Source: Litchfieldia salsa (lineage in GTDB: Bacteria; Bacillota; Bacilli; Bacillales; Bacillaceae_L). From it: a stretch of 64,000 nucleotides of DNA. A program made the translations under genes and the position numbers. Below, in pieces: positions 28,766 through 38,911 of the stretch (positions are counted from its first letter, which is position 1; each line of letters begins with the position of its first letter). The stretch spans positions 62,001-126,000 of the forward strand of contig NZ_FNJU01000002.1 of the NCBI RefSeq assembly GCF_900104555.1, in the 5' to 3' direction. The notes below the pieces were generated by a model, which saw only the letters and a list, made by a program, of their open reading frames with translations, was not told where the DNA came from and searched no databases.

Positions 28766-30838
28766 TTTCTGAGTTTCTTCTTTATAATCGCATTCCACAC
28801 ATTGAACTTGTAGGCCTTTTTTCAATTTCTTCTCTACTAGCATTTTTTCACACTTTGGACATTTCCTTGCAATAGGCTTATCCCAAGAGAGAAAATCGCA
28901 TCCTGGAAATTGATCACAACCATAAAAAATTCGACGTTTTTTACTTTTTCGTTCAATTATATTTCCTTTTTCACATTTAGGACATTGAACACCAATATCC
29001 TTAACAATAGCTTTTGTATTTCGACATTCTGGGAAATTTGAACAGGCCATAAATTTACCATATCGACCCATCTTAAAGACCATAGGATTATTGCATGCTT
29101 CACAATCTTCTCCAGCAGGCTCGTCCTTAATTTCAACCTCTTTCATTTCGTTCTCCGCGATTTCAAGACGTTTCTCAAAGTCACGATAAAACTCATCTAA
29201 AATCTTAACCCATTCAACATTACCTTCTTCAATCTCATCAAGACTATTTTCCATTTTAGCAGTGAATTCTACATCTAAAATTTCCGGGAAGAATTCCAAG
29301 ATTAACTCCAGAACAATCCCACCTAACTCTGTAGGTATAAATCTCTTGTTATCCAGGGAAACATAGCCTCGTTTTTGAATTGTATCAAGGGTTGGAGCAT
29401 AAGTAGAAGGTCGACCAATGCCAAGTTCCTCTAACGTTTTAACAAGCCTTGCCTCTGTATACCTAGGTGGAGGTTGGGTGAAATGTTGTTTAGGTTCAAT
29501 ATCTTTAGATATAATCTTATCGCCCTCTTGAAGATCAGGAAGCATTTTATCCTTTTCTTCTTCATTATCATCATTACCCTCAACATAGACTTTCATAAAG
29601 CCTGGAAATTTCACTTTTGAACCAGTTGCTCTAAAGATAATTCCTTCATTTACTAAGTCAACACTCATCGTGTCCATTACTGCATAAGCCATGTGGCTAG
29701 CAACAAATCGTTCCCATATCAATTTGTATAATCGTAGTTGATCTCTAGATAAATATGCCTTTAATGAACTAGGTTCTCTTAATGTTGAAGTTGGTCGAAT
29801 AGCTTCATGGGCATCTTGAGTATTTGAATTCTTTTTGTCTTTGCGTTTAATTTCACTTACGAAGTCTTTTCCATAAGTCTGATTGATATAATCAGATACT
29901 TCGTTTTGGGCAGTTTCTGAAATTCTGGTTGAATCTGTACGCATATATGTAATTAAACCAACTGTCCCATCCTTACCTAAATCAATTCCTTCATACAACT
30001 GCTGAGCAAGCATCATCGTCTTTTTAGCACGGAAGTTTAACTTTCTTGCAGCTTCTTGTTGCAATGAAGATGTAATAAAAGGCGGTGCTGGATTTCGTTT
30101 CCGTTCCTTCTTTGAAACAGATTGTACGGTGAAATTTTTACCTTTAATTTGATTCATAATGCTTTTTACTTCTATTTCATTTTTTAAATCAAGCTTTTTT
30201 TGATCTCTTCCATAAAATAGACCTGAGAATTGTTCATTCTTCTTTAAAAAATCTGCTGCGATTGTCCAGTATTCCTCTGGTTCAAATCGTTCAATTTCCT
30301 GTTCTCTTTCAATAATTAAGCGAACAGCAACTGATTGAACTCTACCAGCACTTAATCCTTTTTTTACTTTCTTCCATAGTAGAGGGCTTATATTGTACCC
30401 TACTAGTCTGTCAAGGATTCTTCTGGCTTGTTGTGAATCCACCAAATCCATATTTATTGCCCTTGGATGCTTAAAAGACTCTTTGATCGCTTCTTTTGTA
30501 ATCTCATTGAATACAACTCGACATTCTGAAGAAACATCTAAATCGAGGCTATGAGCTAAATGCCACGCGATTGCTTCACCCTCACGATCCGGGTCAGCCG
30601 CGAGAAAAATCTTTTTAGCTTTTTTAGCTGCTGTTTTCAATTCTTTTAAGACTGGGCCTTTACCACGGATGGTTATATATTTAGGATCGAAGTGATTCTC
30701 TACATCGACACCCATTTGGCTTTTTGGCAAATCTCTAATGTGTCCCATAGATGCTTTTACTTTGTATTTTTTTCCTAAATAACGTTCAATTGTTTTTGCT
30801 TTTGCAGGTGATTCAACTATGACTAAGAAGTCAGACAT
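28763..30838 (-). CDS. topA: DNA topoisomerase I TopA
   Basis: TopA is the type IA topoisomerase that relaxes negative supercoils. The 691-aa length equals that of B. subtilis. The Toprim domain has [13 protein letters not shown] and the acidic [13 protein letters not shown] triad. The catalytic Tyr298 lies in [11 protein letters not shown]. Three C-terminal Cys4 zinc-ribbon units follow from about residue 570 ([16 protein letters not shown] and CPKCEKML). AGGAGG lies upstream of the ATG. A terminator follows. Confidence 0.98.
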   Translation of the reverse strand: MSDFLVIVESPAKAKTIERYLGKKYKVKASMGHIRDLPKSQMGVDVENHFDPKYITIRGKGPVLKELKTAAKKAKKIFLAADPDREGEAIAWHLAHSLDLDVSSECRVVFNEITKEAIKESFKHPRAINMDLVDSQQARRILDRLVGYNISPLLWKKVKKGLSAGRVQSVAVRLIIEREQEIERFEPEEYWTIAADFLKKNEQFSGLFYGRDQKKLDLKNEIEVKSIMNQIKGKNFTVQSVSKKERKRNPAPPFITSSLQQEAARKLNFRAKKTMMLAQQLYEGIDLGKDGTVGLITYMRTDSTRISETAQNEVSDYINQTYGKDFVSEIKRKDKKNSNTQDAHEAIRPTSTLREPSSLKAYLSRDQLRLYKLIWERFVASHMAYAVMDTMSVDLVNEGIIFRATGSKVKFPGFMKVYVEGNDDNEEEKDKMLPDLQEGDKIISKDIEPKQHFTQPPPRYTEARLVKTLEELGIGRPSTYAPTLDTIQKRGYVSLDNKRFIPTELGGIVLELILEFFPEILDVEFTAKMENSLDEIEEGNVEWVKILDEFYRDFEKRLEIAENEMKEVEIKDEPAGEDCEACNNPMVFKMGRYGKFMACSNFPECRNTKAIVKDIGVQCPKCEKGNIIERKSKKRRIFYGCDQFPGCDFLSWDKPIARKCPKCEKMLVEKKLKKGLQVQCVECDYKEETQK

Positions 30839-30878
30839 GAAACATTTCCTCCTTAAGAGGTATTATAAAATCTTCACT

Positions 30879-30907
30879 ATTATTAAATATACGATACAAT
30901 TTGTCAA
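30879..30907 (-). promoter_or_regulatory. Candidate SigA promoter of topA
   Basis: TTGACA (30902-30907) and AATAAT (30879-30884) are 17 nt apart on the minus strand, ending about 40 nt before the topA start and downstream of dprA. The -10 box is imperfect; TAATAA one base upstream is an alternative. Confidence 0.55.
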
Positions 30908-30948
30908 ACTGTATGGTATAAACACTTCTTATGAAAATCCGAATAACT

Positions 30949-31827
30949 CTATAAATATATAATCTCTGACGATATATCTTCACTTGTAATAACTAACTTT
31001 GCTCCAGCTTGTATAAGGCGATTGCAACCATTACTTGTATTCATATTGATCGTTCCAGGTATTGCAAAAACTTCTCTTCCCTGCTGTAGGGCAAGATTGG
31101 CAGTTATCAGTGATCCACTTACTTCTTTTGCTTCAATGACAAGAGTACCCACTGACAAACCACTTATAATCCTGTTTCGCATCGGAAATTGCCATCTTTT
31201 AGGTTCAGTATGTGGTGGATATTCCGATATTAGTAAATGTTGCTCACTAATTTTCCTTGCTAGCTCTTTATTTGATTTCGGATAGATGTGATCAAAGCCA
31301 CCAGCAATCACAGCAATTGTTCTACCTTTATGCCAGATAGCAAGTTCGTGTGCACGAGTATCTATTCCCATCGCTAATCCACTTACAATGGTCCAATCTT
31401 CTTGAATAAGTGGAACAATCACTTTTTTCATACAGTCATATCCATAGTTAGATGGATTCCTTGTTCCAACAACACTTAGCTTTTTGGGATCCTTTAATAG
31501 TGTTAAGTCACCCGATAAGTAGATAACCCATGGTGGATCAAAAATTTGTTTTAGGCTTTCTGGGTAAGCATCTTCAAAAACTGTAAGAATATGAATATTT
31601 TTCACTTTATAATGATTTAGCATACTTTGGTTTTTCAAAGATTGCAAATCATTTATAAATTTTCTTGCGTTATTTGTGTTGATTTGGAGAATTTCTTCGA
31701 CTTCTTGAATTGTGAGGTTATAGATTGAGGTTAAGTTGGGATCAAACTTGAGTAGTCTTAAGACACTCTTCCATCCTAGATTACAGTGGTGAATTTGTAG
31801 TAATCGCTCTTTAAATAAAGATTCCAT
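30949..31827 (-). CDS. dprA: DNA processing protein DprA (Smf)
   Basis: DprA loads RecA onto incoming single-stranded DNA during natural transformation and is widely kept even in strains not known to be competent. The 292-aa protein has an N-terminal helix-hairpin-helix/SAM-like part and the Rossmann-type core with VGTRNPSNYG, SGLAMGIDTRAHELA, GGFDHIYPKSN and NRIISGLS motifs. There is no C-terminal winged-helix extension. It lies upstream of topA, as in B. subtilis. Confidence 0.96.
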   Translation of the reverse strand: MESLFKERLLQIHHCNLGWKSVLRLLKFDPNLTSIYNLTIQEVEEILQINTNNARKFINDLQSLKNQSMLNHYKVKNIHILTVFEDAYPESLKQIFDPPWVIYLSGDLTLLKDPKKLSVVGTRNPSNYGYDCMKKVIVPLIQEDWTIVSGLAMGIDTRAHELAIWHKGRTIAVIAGGFDHIYPKSNKELARKISEQHLLISEYPPHTEPKRWQFPMRNRIISGLSVGTLVIEAKEVSGSLITANLALQQGREVFAIPGTINMNTSNGCNRLIQAGAKLVITSEDISSEIIYL

Positions 31828-31894
31828 AAGTCCTCCTTGAGGGGTAATGTTCTATTTTTTTGTCGGGGATACTATTTGTAGAGCAGTATGGGGA

Positions 31895-31922
31895 AAAGGC
31901 AGACCCTTTGAACAGGGTCTGC
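31895..31922 (-). terminator. Rho-independent terminator of sucCD
   Basis: Perfect 9-bp stem GCAGACCCT / AGGGTCTGC (31899-31922) with a 6-nt loop, followed on the minus strand by CTTTTCC. It begins 20 nt after the sucD stop. Confidence 0.85.
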
Positions 31923-31942
31923 TAAATATTTAACATTGAAGC

Positions 31943-32845
31943 TTAGTGTGTTTTACACTTTTCATACAAACCTTGCTCTTTTAATACTGTAATTAGAGTT
32001 TCACCCATTACAGAAGGGGTTTCAGCAACTTGTATGCCACACTCATTCATCGTTTTAATTTTTTCTGCAGCAGTTCCTTTACCACCTGAGATTATCGCAC
32101 CAGCATGGCCCATACGCTTTCCTGGAGGTGCTGTTTGACCACCGATAAAGCCTACAACAGGTTTTGTCATATTAGCCTTTACCCATTCAGCCGCTTCTTC
32201 TTCAGCAGTTCCACCAATTTCACCAATCATAATAACAGCATATGTGTCTTCATCTTCATTAAATGCTTTTAACACGTCGATGAAGTTTGTTCCATTAACC
32301 GGGTCTCCACCAATACCAACCGCTGTTGTTTGGCCAACACCTGCCTGTGATAGCTGATGAACAGCTTCATATGTAAGAGTGCCTGAACGAGAAACAACTC
32401 CAACATGTCCTTTAGTATGAATATAGCCTGGCATAATCCCAATTTTACATTCACCAGGAGTAATTACACCTGGACAGTTTGGACCAACTAAGCGTGTATT
32501 TTTACCTTCCATATATCTTTTAACTTTGACCATATCTAATACAGGAATATGTTCAGTAATACAAATAACTAAATCAAGTTCTGCGTCTACGCCTTCCATA
32601 ATCGCATCTGCCGCGAAAGGTGCAGGTACATAAATAACAGAAGCATTTGCACCAGTTTGAGCAACAGCTTCACTCACTGTGTTAAAAACTGGTACTCCCT
32701 CAACTTCAGTTCCACCCTTACCTGGTGAAGTTCCACCAACGATATTCGTTCCATATTCAAGCATTTGCTTCGTATGGAATAAAGCCGTTTTTCCAGTAAT
32801 TCCTTGAACAATTACTTTTGTATCTTTATTTATGAAAACACTCAT
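31943..32845 (-). CDS. sucD: Succinyl-CoA synthetase alpha subunit SucD
   Basis: SucD is the alpha subunit of the TCA-cycle enzyme that interconverts succinyl-CoA with succinate and makes ATP or GTP. The 300-aa protein has the CoA-binding N-terminal Rossmann domain ([18 protein letters not shown]), the GPNCPGV loop and the phosphorylated His247 in [10 protein letters not shown]. It begins 17 nt after sucC and is followed by a terminator. Confidence 0.98.
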   Translation of the reverse strand: MSVFINKDTKVIVQGITGKTALFHTKQMLEYGTNIVGGTSPGKGGTEVEGVPVFNTVSEAVAQTGANASVIYVPAPFAADAIMEGVDAELDLVICITEHIPVLDMVKVKRYMEGKNTRLVGPNCPGVITPGECKIGIMPGYIHTKGHVGVVSRSGTLTYEAVHQLSQAGVGQTTAVGIGGDPVNGTNFIDVLKAFNEDEDTYAVIMIGEIGGTAEEEAAEWVKANMTKPVVGFIGGQTAPPGKRMGHAGAIISGGKGTAAEKIKTMNECGIQVAETPSVMGETLITVLKEQGLYEKCKTH

Positions 32846-32862
32846 GTTTTTCCCCTGCCTTT

Positions 32863-34023
32863 CTATCCTACTAGAGATACAATCTTTTGTGCGCCATCTG
32901 CCATGGATTCCGCAGCAGTAATATTTAAACCAGATTCTTGTAGTATCTTTTTACCTAGGTCGACATTCGTTCCTTCAAGTCGAACAACTAATGGTATTTC
33001 TAAGCCCACTTGTTTTGTTGCTTCAACAACACCTTCTGCAATAACATCACATTTCATAATCCCACCAAAGATATTAACAAAAATCCCTTTAACAGCTTGG
33101 TCTGACAGGATAATCTTGAACGCTTCTGTCACCTTCTCTGCAGTTGCACCGCCCCCAACGTCAAGGAAGTTAGCCGGGTCTCCTCCATAATGCTTAATGA
33201 TATCCATCGTTGCCATAGCAAGACCTGCACCATTTACCATACATCCGATATTTCCGTCTAATGAAATATAGCTTAGGTCATATTTTGATGCTTCAATTTC
33301 TTTTGCATCTTCTTCATCTAAATCACGATATTCTAAGATATCTTTATGTCTGTATAATGCATTTGCATCAAAATTAAGCTTTGCATCAAGAGCCATTACT
33401 TTTCCATCACCTGTAACAACTAATGGATTAATTTCAGCAATTGAGCAATCTTTTTCAACAAATGCCGTATAAAGAGCAGTCATAAACTTAACCGCTTGAC
33501 CTACTAGCTCTTTTGGTATATTAATATTAAAAGCTATTCTACGTGCTTGGAAGCCTTGGAGCCCAACTACTGGATCAATGACTTCTTTAAAGATTTTTTC
33601 CGGTGTTTTCTCAGCAACCTCTTCAATCTCAGTTCCGCCTTCTTCTGAAGCCATCAAAACAACACGTGAAGTTGCACGATCTAGAACGAGACCAATATAA
33701 TACTCTTTTTTAATATCGCAGCCCTCTTCAATTAATAAGCGCTTCACTTCTTTGCCTTCAGGACCTGTTTGGTGAGTAACTAGTGTTTTGCCTAAAATCT
33801 CACTAGCATATGTACGTACCTCGTCAAGGTCTTTTGCCACCTTAACACCACCAGCTTTTCCACGTCCACCAGCATGGATTTGGGCTTTTACAACATTAAC
33901 CTTTGTTCCTAATTCCTTAGCTGCTTCGACAGCTTCCTCTACTGTGAAAGCAACTTTCCCGTTTGGAACAGCTACCCCATATTTTCTAAGGACTTCTTTA
34001 CCTTGATACTCATGGATATTCAT
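32863..34023 (-). CDS. sucC: Succinyl-CoA synthetase beta subunit SucC
   Basis: SucC is the ATP-grasp beta subunit that binds nucleotide and succinate. The 386-aa protein has [16 protein letters not shown], the glycine loop [16 protein letters not shown] and the C-terminal domain motif [21 protein letters not shown] lies 7 nt before the ATG. The gene has a leader of about 200 nt with several hairpins and a promoter carrying a probable CcpA site. Confidence 0.98.
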   Translation of the reverse strand: MNIHEYQGKEVLRKYGVAVPNGKVAFTVEEAVEAAKELGTKVNVVKAQIHAGGRGKAGGVKVAKDLDEVRTYASEILGKTLVTHQTGPEGKEVKRLLIEEGCDIKKEYYIGLVLDRATSRVVLMASEEGGTEIEEVAEKTPEKIFKEVIDPVVGLQGFQARRIAFNINIPKELVGQAVKFMTALYTAFVEKDCSIAEINPLVVTGDGKVMALDAKLNFDANALYRHKDILEYRDLDEEDAKEIEASKYDLSYISLDGNIGCMVNGAGLAMATMDIIKHYGGDPANFLDVGGGATAEKVTEAFKIILSDQAVKGIFVNIFGGIMKCDVIAEGVVEATKQVGLEIPLVVRLEGTNVDLGKKILQESGLNITAAESMADGAQKIVSLVG

Positions 34024-34219
34024 TTCCCATCCTCCTATCCTTATGTAGCAATATCTTCATTGGTAATCGTCTAGCGGCCGCTCATTTTCATTAATCAAAA
34101 TGTTCAAGTGAAAAAAGTGGTCTTTAGGCTTTTACCTAAACTAAGTAAGTCATCTGTAATTATACAGATTATCCAACAAAGTTTCTATGAAAATCAGAAT
34201 TTTATAGATTATTCTGATT
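34024..34219 (-). promoter_or_regulatory. Structured 5' leader of sucC with three inverted repeats
   Basis: Between the predicted sucC start of transcription and its ATG, three inverted repeats stand in a row: AATCAGAAT/ATTCTGATT (34192-34219, 10-nt loop), ATCTGTA/TACAGAT (34152-34169, 4-nt loop) and TTTAGG/CCTAAA (34123-34140). None is followed by a strong U-run. The first could be a weak attenuator. I do not recognise a known riboswitch class. A NotI site (34073-34080) lies in the proximal part. Confidence 0.5.
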
Positions 34220-34227
34220 AAAAAAAT

Positions 34228-34269
34228 AGACTGCGCTTTCATTTTATACTTATGAACAAATATTGTCTA
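34228..34269 (-). promoter_or_regulatory. SigA-type promoter of sucCD with a probable cre (CcpA) site
   Basis: TAGACA (34264-34269) and TAAAAT (34241-34246) are 17 nt apart on the minus strand. Directly downstream, TGAAAGCGCAGTCT (34228-34241) matches the cre consensus TGWAARCGYTWNCW at 12 of 14 positions and overlaps the expected start of transcription, a position suited to carbon catabolite repression. Confidence 0.65.
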
Positions 34270-34332
34270 CTATATGAACTTAATTAACTAACATTATACT
34301 AATTTTTTGTAATTTGTTATCTTTTAACTAAA

Positions 34333-34360
34333 TAAAAAACCAAGCAAAATACACTTGGTT
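34333..34360 (-). terminator. Rho-independent terminator of ylqH
   Basis: Stem AACCAAG / CTTGGTT (34338-34360) with a 9-nt loop, followed on the minus strand by TTTTATTTAG. It lies 6 nt after the ylqH stop. Confidence 0.85.
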
Positions 34361-34365
34361 AACGT

Positions 34366-34644
34366 TTAAGTTTCCTTATATTTTTTATCAACTTGATAAA
34401 TAAAAGCAAAAACCTCTGCAACAGCTTTATACAATTCCTCTGGAATTTTTTCATTAATGTTTAATTGAATAAGCAATTCGGATAGAGTTTTGTCTTCTTC
34501 AATCGGCACATTGTGCTTCATTCCTTTGTCAATAATGCGATCAGCCATTGCACCCTTACCCTTAGCAAGAATTTTGGGTGCATCATCCTTGTCAGGTTGG
34601 TAACCTAGAGCCACTGCTTGCTTTAACTTCGGTTCTTTTGTCAT
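34366..34644 (-). CDS. ylqH: FlhB C-terminal domain-like protein YlqH (FhlB type)
   Basis: The 92-aa protein aligns over nearly its full length with the FlhB cytoplasmic domain after the NPTH cleavage site: ALGYQPDKDDAPKILAKGKG corresponds to AIKYDENRADAPYVVAKGVD in the flhB of this window, and AVAEVFAFIYQVDKK to AIAEILAYVYRLKQK. It has no membrane part and no NPTH. Its ATG overlaps the ylqG stop by 4 nt. Homologues in other bacteria can partly replace the FlhB domain, but the Bacillus role is unknown. Confidence 0.88.
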   Translation of the reverse strand: MTKEPKLKQAVALGYQPDKDDAPKILAKGKGAMADRIIDKGMKHNVPIEEDKTLSELLIQLNINEKIPEELYKAVAEVFAFIYQVDKKYKET

Positions 34645-35927
34645 ACCAAAAAGTCAACTCCTGAAAGATTTTTTAACGGATAATCTATGGTTGATATTAG
34701 CGCTTTTATTCCAACTTCCTCATGTTTTGGAACAGTTAGTTTTACATTTGAAAGTATATATCCTTGTTGGTCTAAATTCTTTTTCAACTTAGGTTTCAAT
34801 TGATTTATAATTTCTGAGAGACTATCAGATTTATTGTATATCGTAAGGTTTAGTACTCGGTGTTGAATCTTCATATCAATTACTGTATTCCCTATTTCTT
34901 GAAGATCCAGATAAAACAAAATTTGACAATAATCCGGGTCAATTTTACCTTTGCTATTTTTCTGACTATTCAACTGAACCGTCATATCTGAAAGATAATC
35001 TCCTAACCTCATAGGTAATTGCAGAACAATCTGCTGACTGTGACCAATTTCTTGTGTAAATAGTTGCATCCCTGTTAACCTATTAGCTAATCGTTCCATT
35101 CGTTCGTAAAGTAAACTACCTTCTTTAATAGTTGTAAGCGATAAACGTAATAATGCCTTTAGCGAATCTTCTTGATTATGGTCTAGTGCCCCTATATCCG
35201 CAGTAGTTAACCCTAAGTTTCTAATCATTAAATTAAACATTTTAGAACCTTCAAGATTTTTAGATAATAATTGACTAATTGGGTCAAATTGTAAAATTTC
35301 ATCAACTTTCATGAATAACTTATTAAGGACTTCTTGTTCTCTCAATGGATCCGACATTAAAAGTTTTTGGAGATTCAATAGTTGGTTACTAATTGGTTCT
35401 TCGTCAAGAATTGCAAAAACCCCTTCAAGGCTTCCTTGTAAAAACGGTATATTGTTCTTTATCATTGTTCGGATTGTTTCAAGTGCTCTTGGGATGTCCT
35501 CTACATCATTAATCCACTTAGTCATCAATTGCAATTCGCTCTCAGTGAAAGGAATTCCCTCATTTACGAGAGCATAGATAAGCTGTTGATTCTGTTTCGT
35601 ATTAGGAAGATTAGTATGTTTTATAAGTGTTTCACTTATAACTGACATATCACTTCCAACGCTTTTTACTGAGTCGTTTTTAAGGATTTTTAATTGTATT
35701 TTCTGGTCTTTTTGAATGGCCTGAAATAAATATTTTTGATTAATTACTAACTGTGTTTCCGCCTCAGCCATAAACCTCATAGAATTAGCTTGGATAAGAG
35801 CCATATTATTAGGGAAAAATTTAACCACTTCACCTGTTAAGATTTGACCGGATCTTATTGGTTTCACATTTGTACTAGCTTTTATAGAGGTTGCCTGGAA
35901 TATTGAATTAGCATTATGTATTTTCAT
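34641..35927 (-). CDS. ylqG: YlqG, FliK-like C-terminal domain protein, function unknown
   Basis: The 428-aa product is the counterpart of B. subtilis YlqG. The N-terminal part carries a beta-rich segment ([19 protein letters not shown]) and a long helical middle. The C-terminal 110 residues ([35 protein letters not shown], then a helix and SNVKLTV) have the pattern of the FliK hook-length domain. It overlaps rnhB by 14 nt and ylqH by 4 nt. The FliK-like call is a pattern reading, not a search result. Confidence 0.7.
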   Translation of the reverse strand: MKIHNANSIFQATSIKASTNVKPIRSGQILTGEVVKFFPNNMALIQANSMRFMAEAETQLVINQKYLFQAIQKDQKIQLKILKNDSVKSVGSDMSVISETLIKHTNLPNTKQNQQLIYALVNEGIPFTESELQLMTKWINDVEDIPRALETIRTMIKNNIPFLQGSLEGVFAILDEEPISNQLLNLQKLLMSDPLREQEVLNKLFMKVDEILQFDPISQLLSKNLEGSKMFNLMIRNLGLTTADIGALDHNQEDSLKALLRLSLTTIKEGSLLYERMERLANRLTGMQLFTQEIGHSQQIVLQLPMRLGDYLSDMTVQLNSQKNSKGKIDPDYCQILFYLDLQEIGNTVIDMKIQHRVLNLTIYNKSDSLSEIINQLKPKLKKNLDQQGYILSNVKLTVPKHEEVGIKALISTIDYPLKNLSGVDFLV

Positions 35928-36705
35928 TCTTTTCCCTTCCCTCTAATAGCTGTTGTACTGGTGAATAAGAGCGCCTATGATACTCTGTAACACCAAACGT
36001 GTTTAACGCATTAAAATGCATTCCAGTACCATAACCCATATGCTTTTCAAATCCATATTGCGGGTAATCAATGGCAACTCTTCTCATTAACCTATCTCTA
36101 GTCACTTTCGCAATAATTGATCCTGCCGCAATCGAGTAACTTTTACTATCACCTTTAATAATTGAAGTTTGTGGAATATCAACCTGTATTTCCATTGCAT
36201 CTATTAGTAAATGTTCGGGTTTAATAGACAATTTTAGTATTGCCTGTTTCATCGCTAATTTTGTTGCTTGATAGATATTTACCTCATCTATCTTTTTAGC
36301 ATCTATAATGCCTATCCCAAATGTAACAGCTTGGGAGGTAATTTGTTGGAACAGCTCTTCTCTTTTTTGTTCAGATATTTTCTTTGAATCATCGAGACCC
36401 GGCAGAAAAAAATTCTTTGGTAGTATGACAGCGGCAGCAACTACAGGTCCTGCAAGAGGACCGCGACCTACCTCGTCAATACCTGCTATATAACTGATCC
36501 CTTTATTATATAGATTTTGCTCGTATTGCGACATTTCTTGAAATCTAGTTCGCTCTCTTTGGATTTCCTGTTGTGCTTTTTCCCATTTAGCGATCAATTG
36601 TTGTACACCTTTTCTAGGATCTTTCTTATATTCATGGATTAAGCTATCATTTTCATCGTTCACCATTAATAATTCATCCGCAATTTGTTTGATTGTTTTA
36701 TTCAT
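35914..36705 (-). CDS. rnhB: Ribonuclease HII RnhB
   Basis: RNase HII removes single ribonucleotides and RNA primers from DNA. The 263-aa protein has an N-terminal extension of about 70 helical residues, usual in Bacillus, then the catalytic core with Asp77-Glu78 ([13 protein letters not shown]), LLIDAME and [10 protein letters not shown] motifs. It overlaps the start of ylqG by 14 nt. The ribosome site is weak (GAAAGCGAG). Confidence 0.97.
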   Translation of the reverse strand: MNKTIKQIADELLMVNDENDSLIHEYKKDPRKGVQQLIAKWEKAQQEIQRERTRFQEMSQYEQNLYNKGISYIAGIDEVGRGPLAGPVVAAAVILPKNFFLPGLDDSKKISEQKREELFQQITSQAVTFGIGIIDAKKIDEVNIYQATKLAMKQAILKLSIKPEHLLIDAMEIQVDIPQTSIIKGDSKSYSIAAGSIIAKVTRDRLMRRVAIDYPQYGFEKHMGYGTGMHFNALNTFGVTEYHRRSYSPVQQLLEGREKNENT

Positions 36706-36786
36706 AAAAAAACTCGCTTTCTACCCTACTATATTCTTTTATCGGTTGTTTTTTGTTAAATTAAATAGAATAGTCCTTTTGAAAAT

Positions 36787-36815
36787 AAAAAAGATTAGTT
36801 CTTATTGAACTAACC
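36787..36815 (-). terminator. Rho-independent terminator of lepB-rbgA
   Basis: Stem TTAGTTC / GAACTAA (36795-36813) with a 5-nt loop, followed on the minus strand by TCTTTTTTATT. It lies just after the rbgA stop. Confidence 0.85.
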
Positions 36816-36826
36816 TTACGTTACTA

Positions 36827-37708
36827 CTATTTTTCAAGTTCAGTTTCTGTTTTCGATTCTATATCAACCGGTCTCTCAAATGTTAATCGACCTAGCTTTT
36901 CACCACGGAGTTCCCTAATAATGAGTTCTGCTGTTTTATCATAGTCAATATATCCCCCTGACATCTTGCAGCCTCTTCGCTTACCAATTTCATCGAATAA
37001 TTCAACGATATCTTCGGGAATAAACTCAAGCTGATAACGCTCTTTAAGACGATTAGGGTAATTCTCTTTTAGGAAGTTTAACGCATATACTGCAATTTCC
37101 TGTAGGTTAAGTAATGTATCTTTAATAGCACCTGTTGTTGCCAACCTTAATCCTACTTGCTGATCTTCAAATTTCGGCCATAGGATTCCTGGAGTATCTA
37201 GAAGTTCTAGCTCCTTGCCAACCTTGATCCATTGTTGTGCTTTTGTTACACCTGGACGATCGCCTGTTTGTGCTATATTTTTCTTTGCTAAACGATTAAT
37301 TAATGTTGATTTACCGACATTGGGAATTCCAACAATTAATGCTCTTATCGCTCTTGGCTTAATTCCCCTTGATGCCATTTTGTCAAACTTATCTTTTAAG
37401 ATAAGCTTGGACTCTGCTACGATTTGCTTCATACCTGTTCCAGTTTGTGAATCAATTGCTAGTGCAGTAATTCCGCGATCTGAGTAATAGCTTATCCACT
37501 CTTTTGTAAGATTACTATCAGCTAAATCAGCTTTATTTAAAAGTAATAATCTTGGTTTGTTTGTAATGATTTCATCAATCATTGGATTTCTTGATGACGC
37601 AGGAATTCTAGCATCAACTAGTTCAATCACAATATCAATTAATTTTAATTTTTCAGTTACTTGGCGTCTTGCCTTTGCCATATGTCCAGGAAACCACTGT
37701 ATCGTCAA
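36827..37708 (-). CDS. rbgA: Ribosome biogenesis GTPase RbgA (YlqF)
   Basis: RbgA is needed for a late step of 50S ribosomal subunit assembly. It is a circularly permuted GTPase: G4 NKAD at 58-61, then G1 GIPNVGKS at 127-134 and G3 DTPG at 171-174. I chose the TTG at 37708 (293 aa) with GGTGG upstream because the family starts with [14 protein letters not shown]. An upstream TTG at 37720 lacks such support. The C-terminal RNA-binding domain ends RLTFERPVD. Confidence 0.96.
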   Translation of the reverse strand: MTIQWFPGHMAKARRQVTEKLKLIDIVIELVDARIPASSRNPMIDEIITNKPRLLLLNKADLADSNLTKEWISYYSDRGITALAIDSQTGTGMKQIVAESKLILKDKFDKMASRGIKPRAIRALIVGIPNVGKSTLINRLAKKNIAQTGDRPGVTKAQQWIKVGKELELLDTPGILWPKFEDQQVGLRLATTGAIKDTLLNLQEIAVYALNFLKENYPNRLKERYQLEFIPEDIVELFDEIGKRRGCKMSGGYIDYDKTAELIIRELRGEKLGRLTFERPVDIESKTETELEK

Positions 37709-37745
37709 ATTTACCACCAACTTCTATATTCTTACGATTTTTTCG

Positions 37746-38276
37746 TTAATCAACCATTCGAATATCTGCGAATGGCCAATACACCATATTCGTTTTACCC
37801 ATTACTTCATCAATTGAAACAGGGCCAATATGCCTACTATCTCTACTCTGTCTGCGATTATCTCCCATCACAAATAAGTGCCCATCAGGAACCTTAATTT
37901 CAAATGGCTCTGTTAAAGGAGCATCGAAAACCTCTTTTTTATACTCAACTAGATAAGGTTCATCATAGGATTGTCCATTTATGTACAAAATATCATCCTT
38001 ATATTCAATATGGTCACCCGGCAGCCCAATTATTCGTTTTATATAATCTTTCTCTTCGGTAGCATGAAAAACGACAATATCAAAGCGGTTTGGGTTACCA
38101 ATCAAGTAACCAATCTTATTCACTAACATGCGGTCTTTATCTTGTAGAGTTGGCATCATTGAATACCCATCCACAATAATTGGGGCAAATAAAAAATAAC
38201 GAATCACAGCGGCTAGAATAACTGCTATGGCAAGGGCTTTAAGCCACTCAAAAAGCTCATTTTTTTGTCGGGTCAT
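37746..38276 (-). CDS. lepB: Signal peptidase I (SipS/LepB type)
   Basis: Type I signal peptidase cleaves Sec and Tat signal peptides at the outer face of the membrane. I chose the ATG at 38276 (176 aa) since the upstream in-frame GTG GAG GAG is itself the ribosome site. There is one N-terminal membrane helix (about 12-32). The Ser/Lys dyad is Ser39 (DGYSMMPTL) and Lys80 (YIKRIIGLPGD), followed by box E GDNRRQSRDSR. It lies just upstream of rbgA and is probably cotranscribed. Confidence 0.96.
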   Translation of the reverse strand: MTRQKNELFEWLKALAIAVILAAVIRYFLFAPIIVDGYSMMPTLQDKDRMLVNKIGYLIGNPNRFDIVVFHATEEKDYIKRIIGLPGDHIEYKDDILYINGQSYDEPYLVEYKKEVFDAPLTEPFEIKVPDGHLFVMGDNRRQSRDSRHIGPVSIDEVMGKTNMVYWPFADIRMVD

Positions 38277-38352
38277 TTGCTCCTCCACCTAACTGTACGA
38301 TTTACCTTTAAAAATTTATATTCTTTATATGTATTTATTAGTACATCTTTTA

Positions 38353-38480
38353 TTTAGGCTGTTTTCATATAGATGTTACTTTTAAAGCCGCAGGAGTCTA
38401 CGTGTATTCAGCCTGCTTATATAACGACCATTTCAAAGTTTATTGTCTAAAACAACAAACTTTGAGAATACAGCTTTATA
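38353..38480. repeat. Shortened copy of a palindromic intergenic repeat (MITE-like)
   Basis: About 128 bp between lepB and rplS match the ends of the 210-bp element at 47897-48106: AGGCTGTTTT, AAGCCGCAGG, AGGAGTCTACGTGTATTC, CCTGCTT and ACAACAAACTTTG. The middle 91 bp are missing, joined at CAGG (38391-38394), which occurs as a direct repeat at both edges of the missing block. The right part can itself fold (CAAAGTTT with AAACTTTG). No coding content. Confidence 0.75.
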
Positions 38481-38523
38481 AAAAAGAAAGATCCCTTATT
38501 TATTATAAGTTGTTTAAGTAGAA

Positions 38524-38556
38524 AATAAAAGGAGCTTGTATATTAGACAAGCTCCT
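38524..38556 (-). terminator. Rho-independent terminator of rplS
   Basis: Perfect 10-bp stem AGGAGCTTGT / ACAAGCTCCT (38530-38556) with a 7-nt loop, followed on the minus strand by TTTATTTTC. It lies 10 nt after the rplS stop. Confidence 0.9.
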
Positions 38557-38566
38557 AACTGGTGTA

Positions 38567-38911
38567 TTATCGAATTTCTTTAATACGTGCTTTTTTACCA
38601 CGAAGTTCGCGTAAGTAGTAAAGCTTCGCACGGCGTACTTTACCGCGACGAACAACTTCAAGTCTCGCGATTTTTGGTGTATGCACTGGGAATGTACGCT
38701 CAACACCCACTCCGTAAGATACCTTACGAACTGTAAATGTTTCACTAATTCCACCACCACGACGCTTAATCACAACACCCTCATAAACCTGAACACGTTC
38801 ACGAGTACCCTCGATAACTTTCACGTGTACACGTACAGTGTCTCCAGGACGGAATTCAGGTAGATCAGATCTTAATTGTTCTTTTGTGATATCTTCAATT
38901 AATTGTTGCAT
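38567..38911 (-). CDS. rplS: 50S ribosomal protein L19
   Basis: L19 sits at the 30S-50S interface. The 114-aa protein has the family signatures [33 protein letters not shown], and [38 protein letters not shown] in consecutive blocks. It is a single-gene unit with its own promoter, a structured leader and a terminator. Confidence 0.99.
   Translation of the reverse strand: MQQLIEDITKEQLRSDLPEFRPGDTVRVHVKVIEGTRERVQVYEGVVIKRRGGGISETFTVRKVSYGVGVERTFPVHTPKIARLEVVRRGKVRRAKLYYLRELRGKKARIKEIR

Noticed and set aside
34073-34080. NotI site GCGGCCGC in an AT-rich gap
   Set aside because: Unusual base content, but a single 8-mer with no cloning-vector or foreign sequence around it; treated as chance.
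38503-38760. 85-codon minus-strand frame across the end of rplS
   Set aside because: It is out of phase with rplS, runs through the rplS terminator and has no family resemblance.
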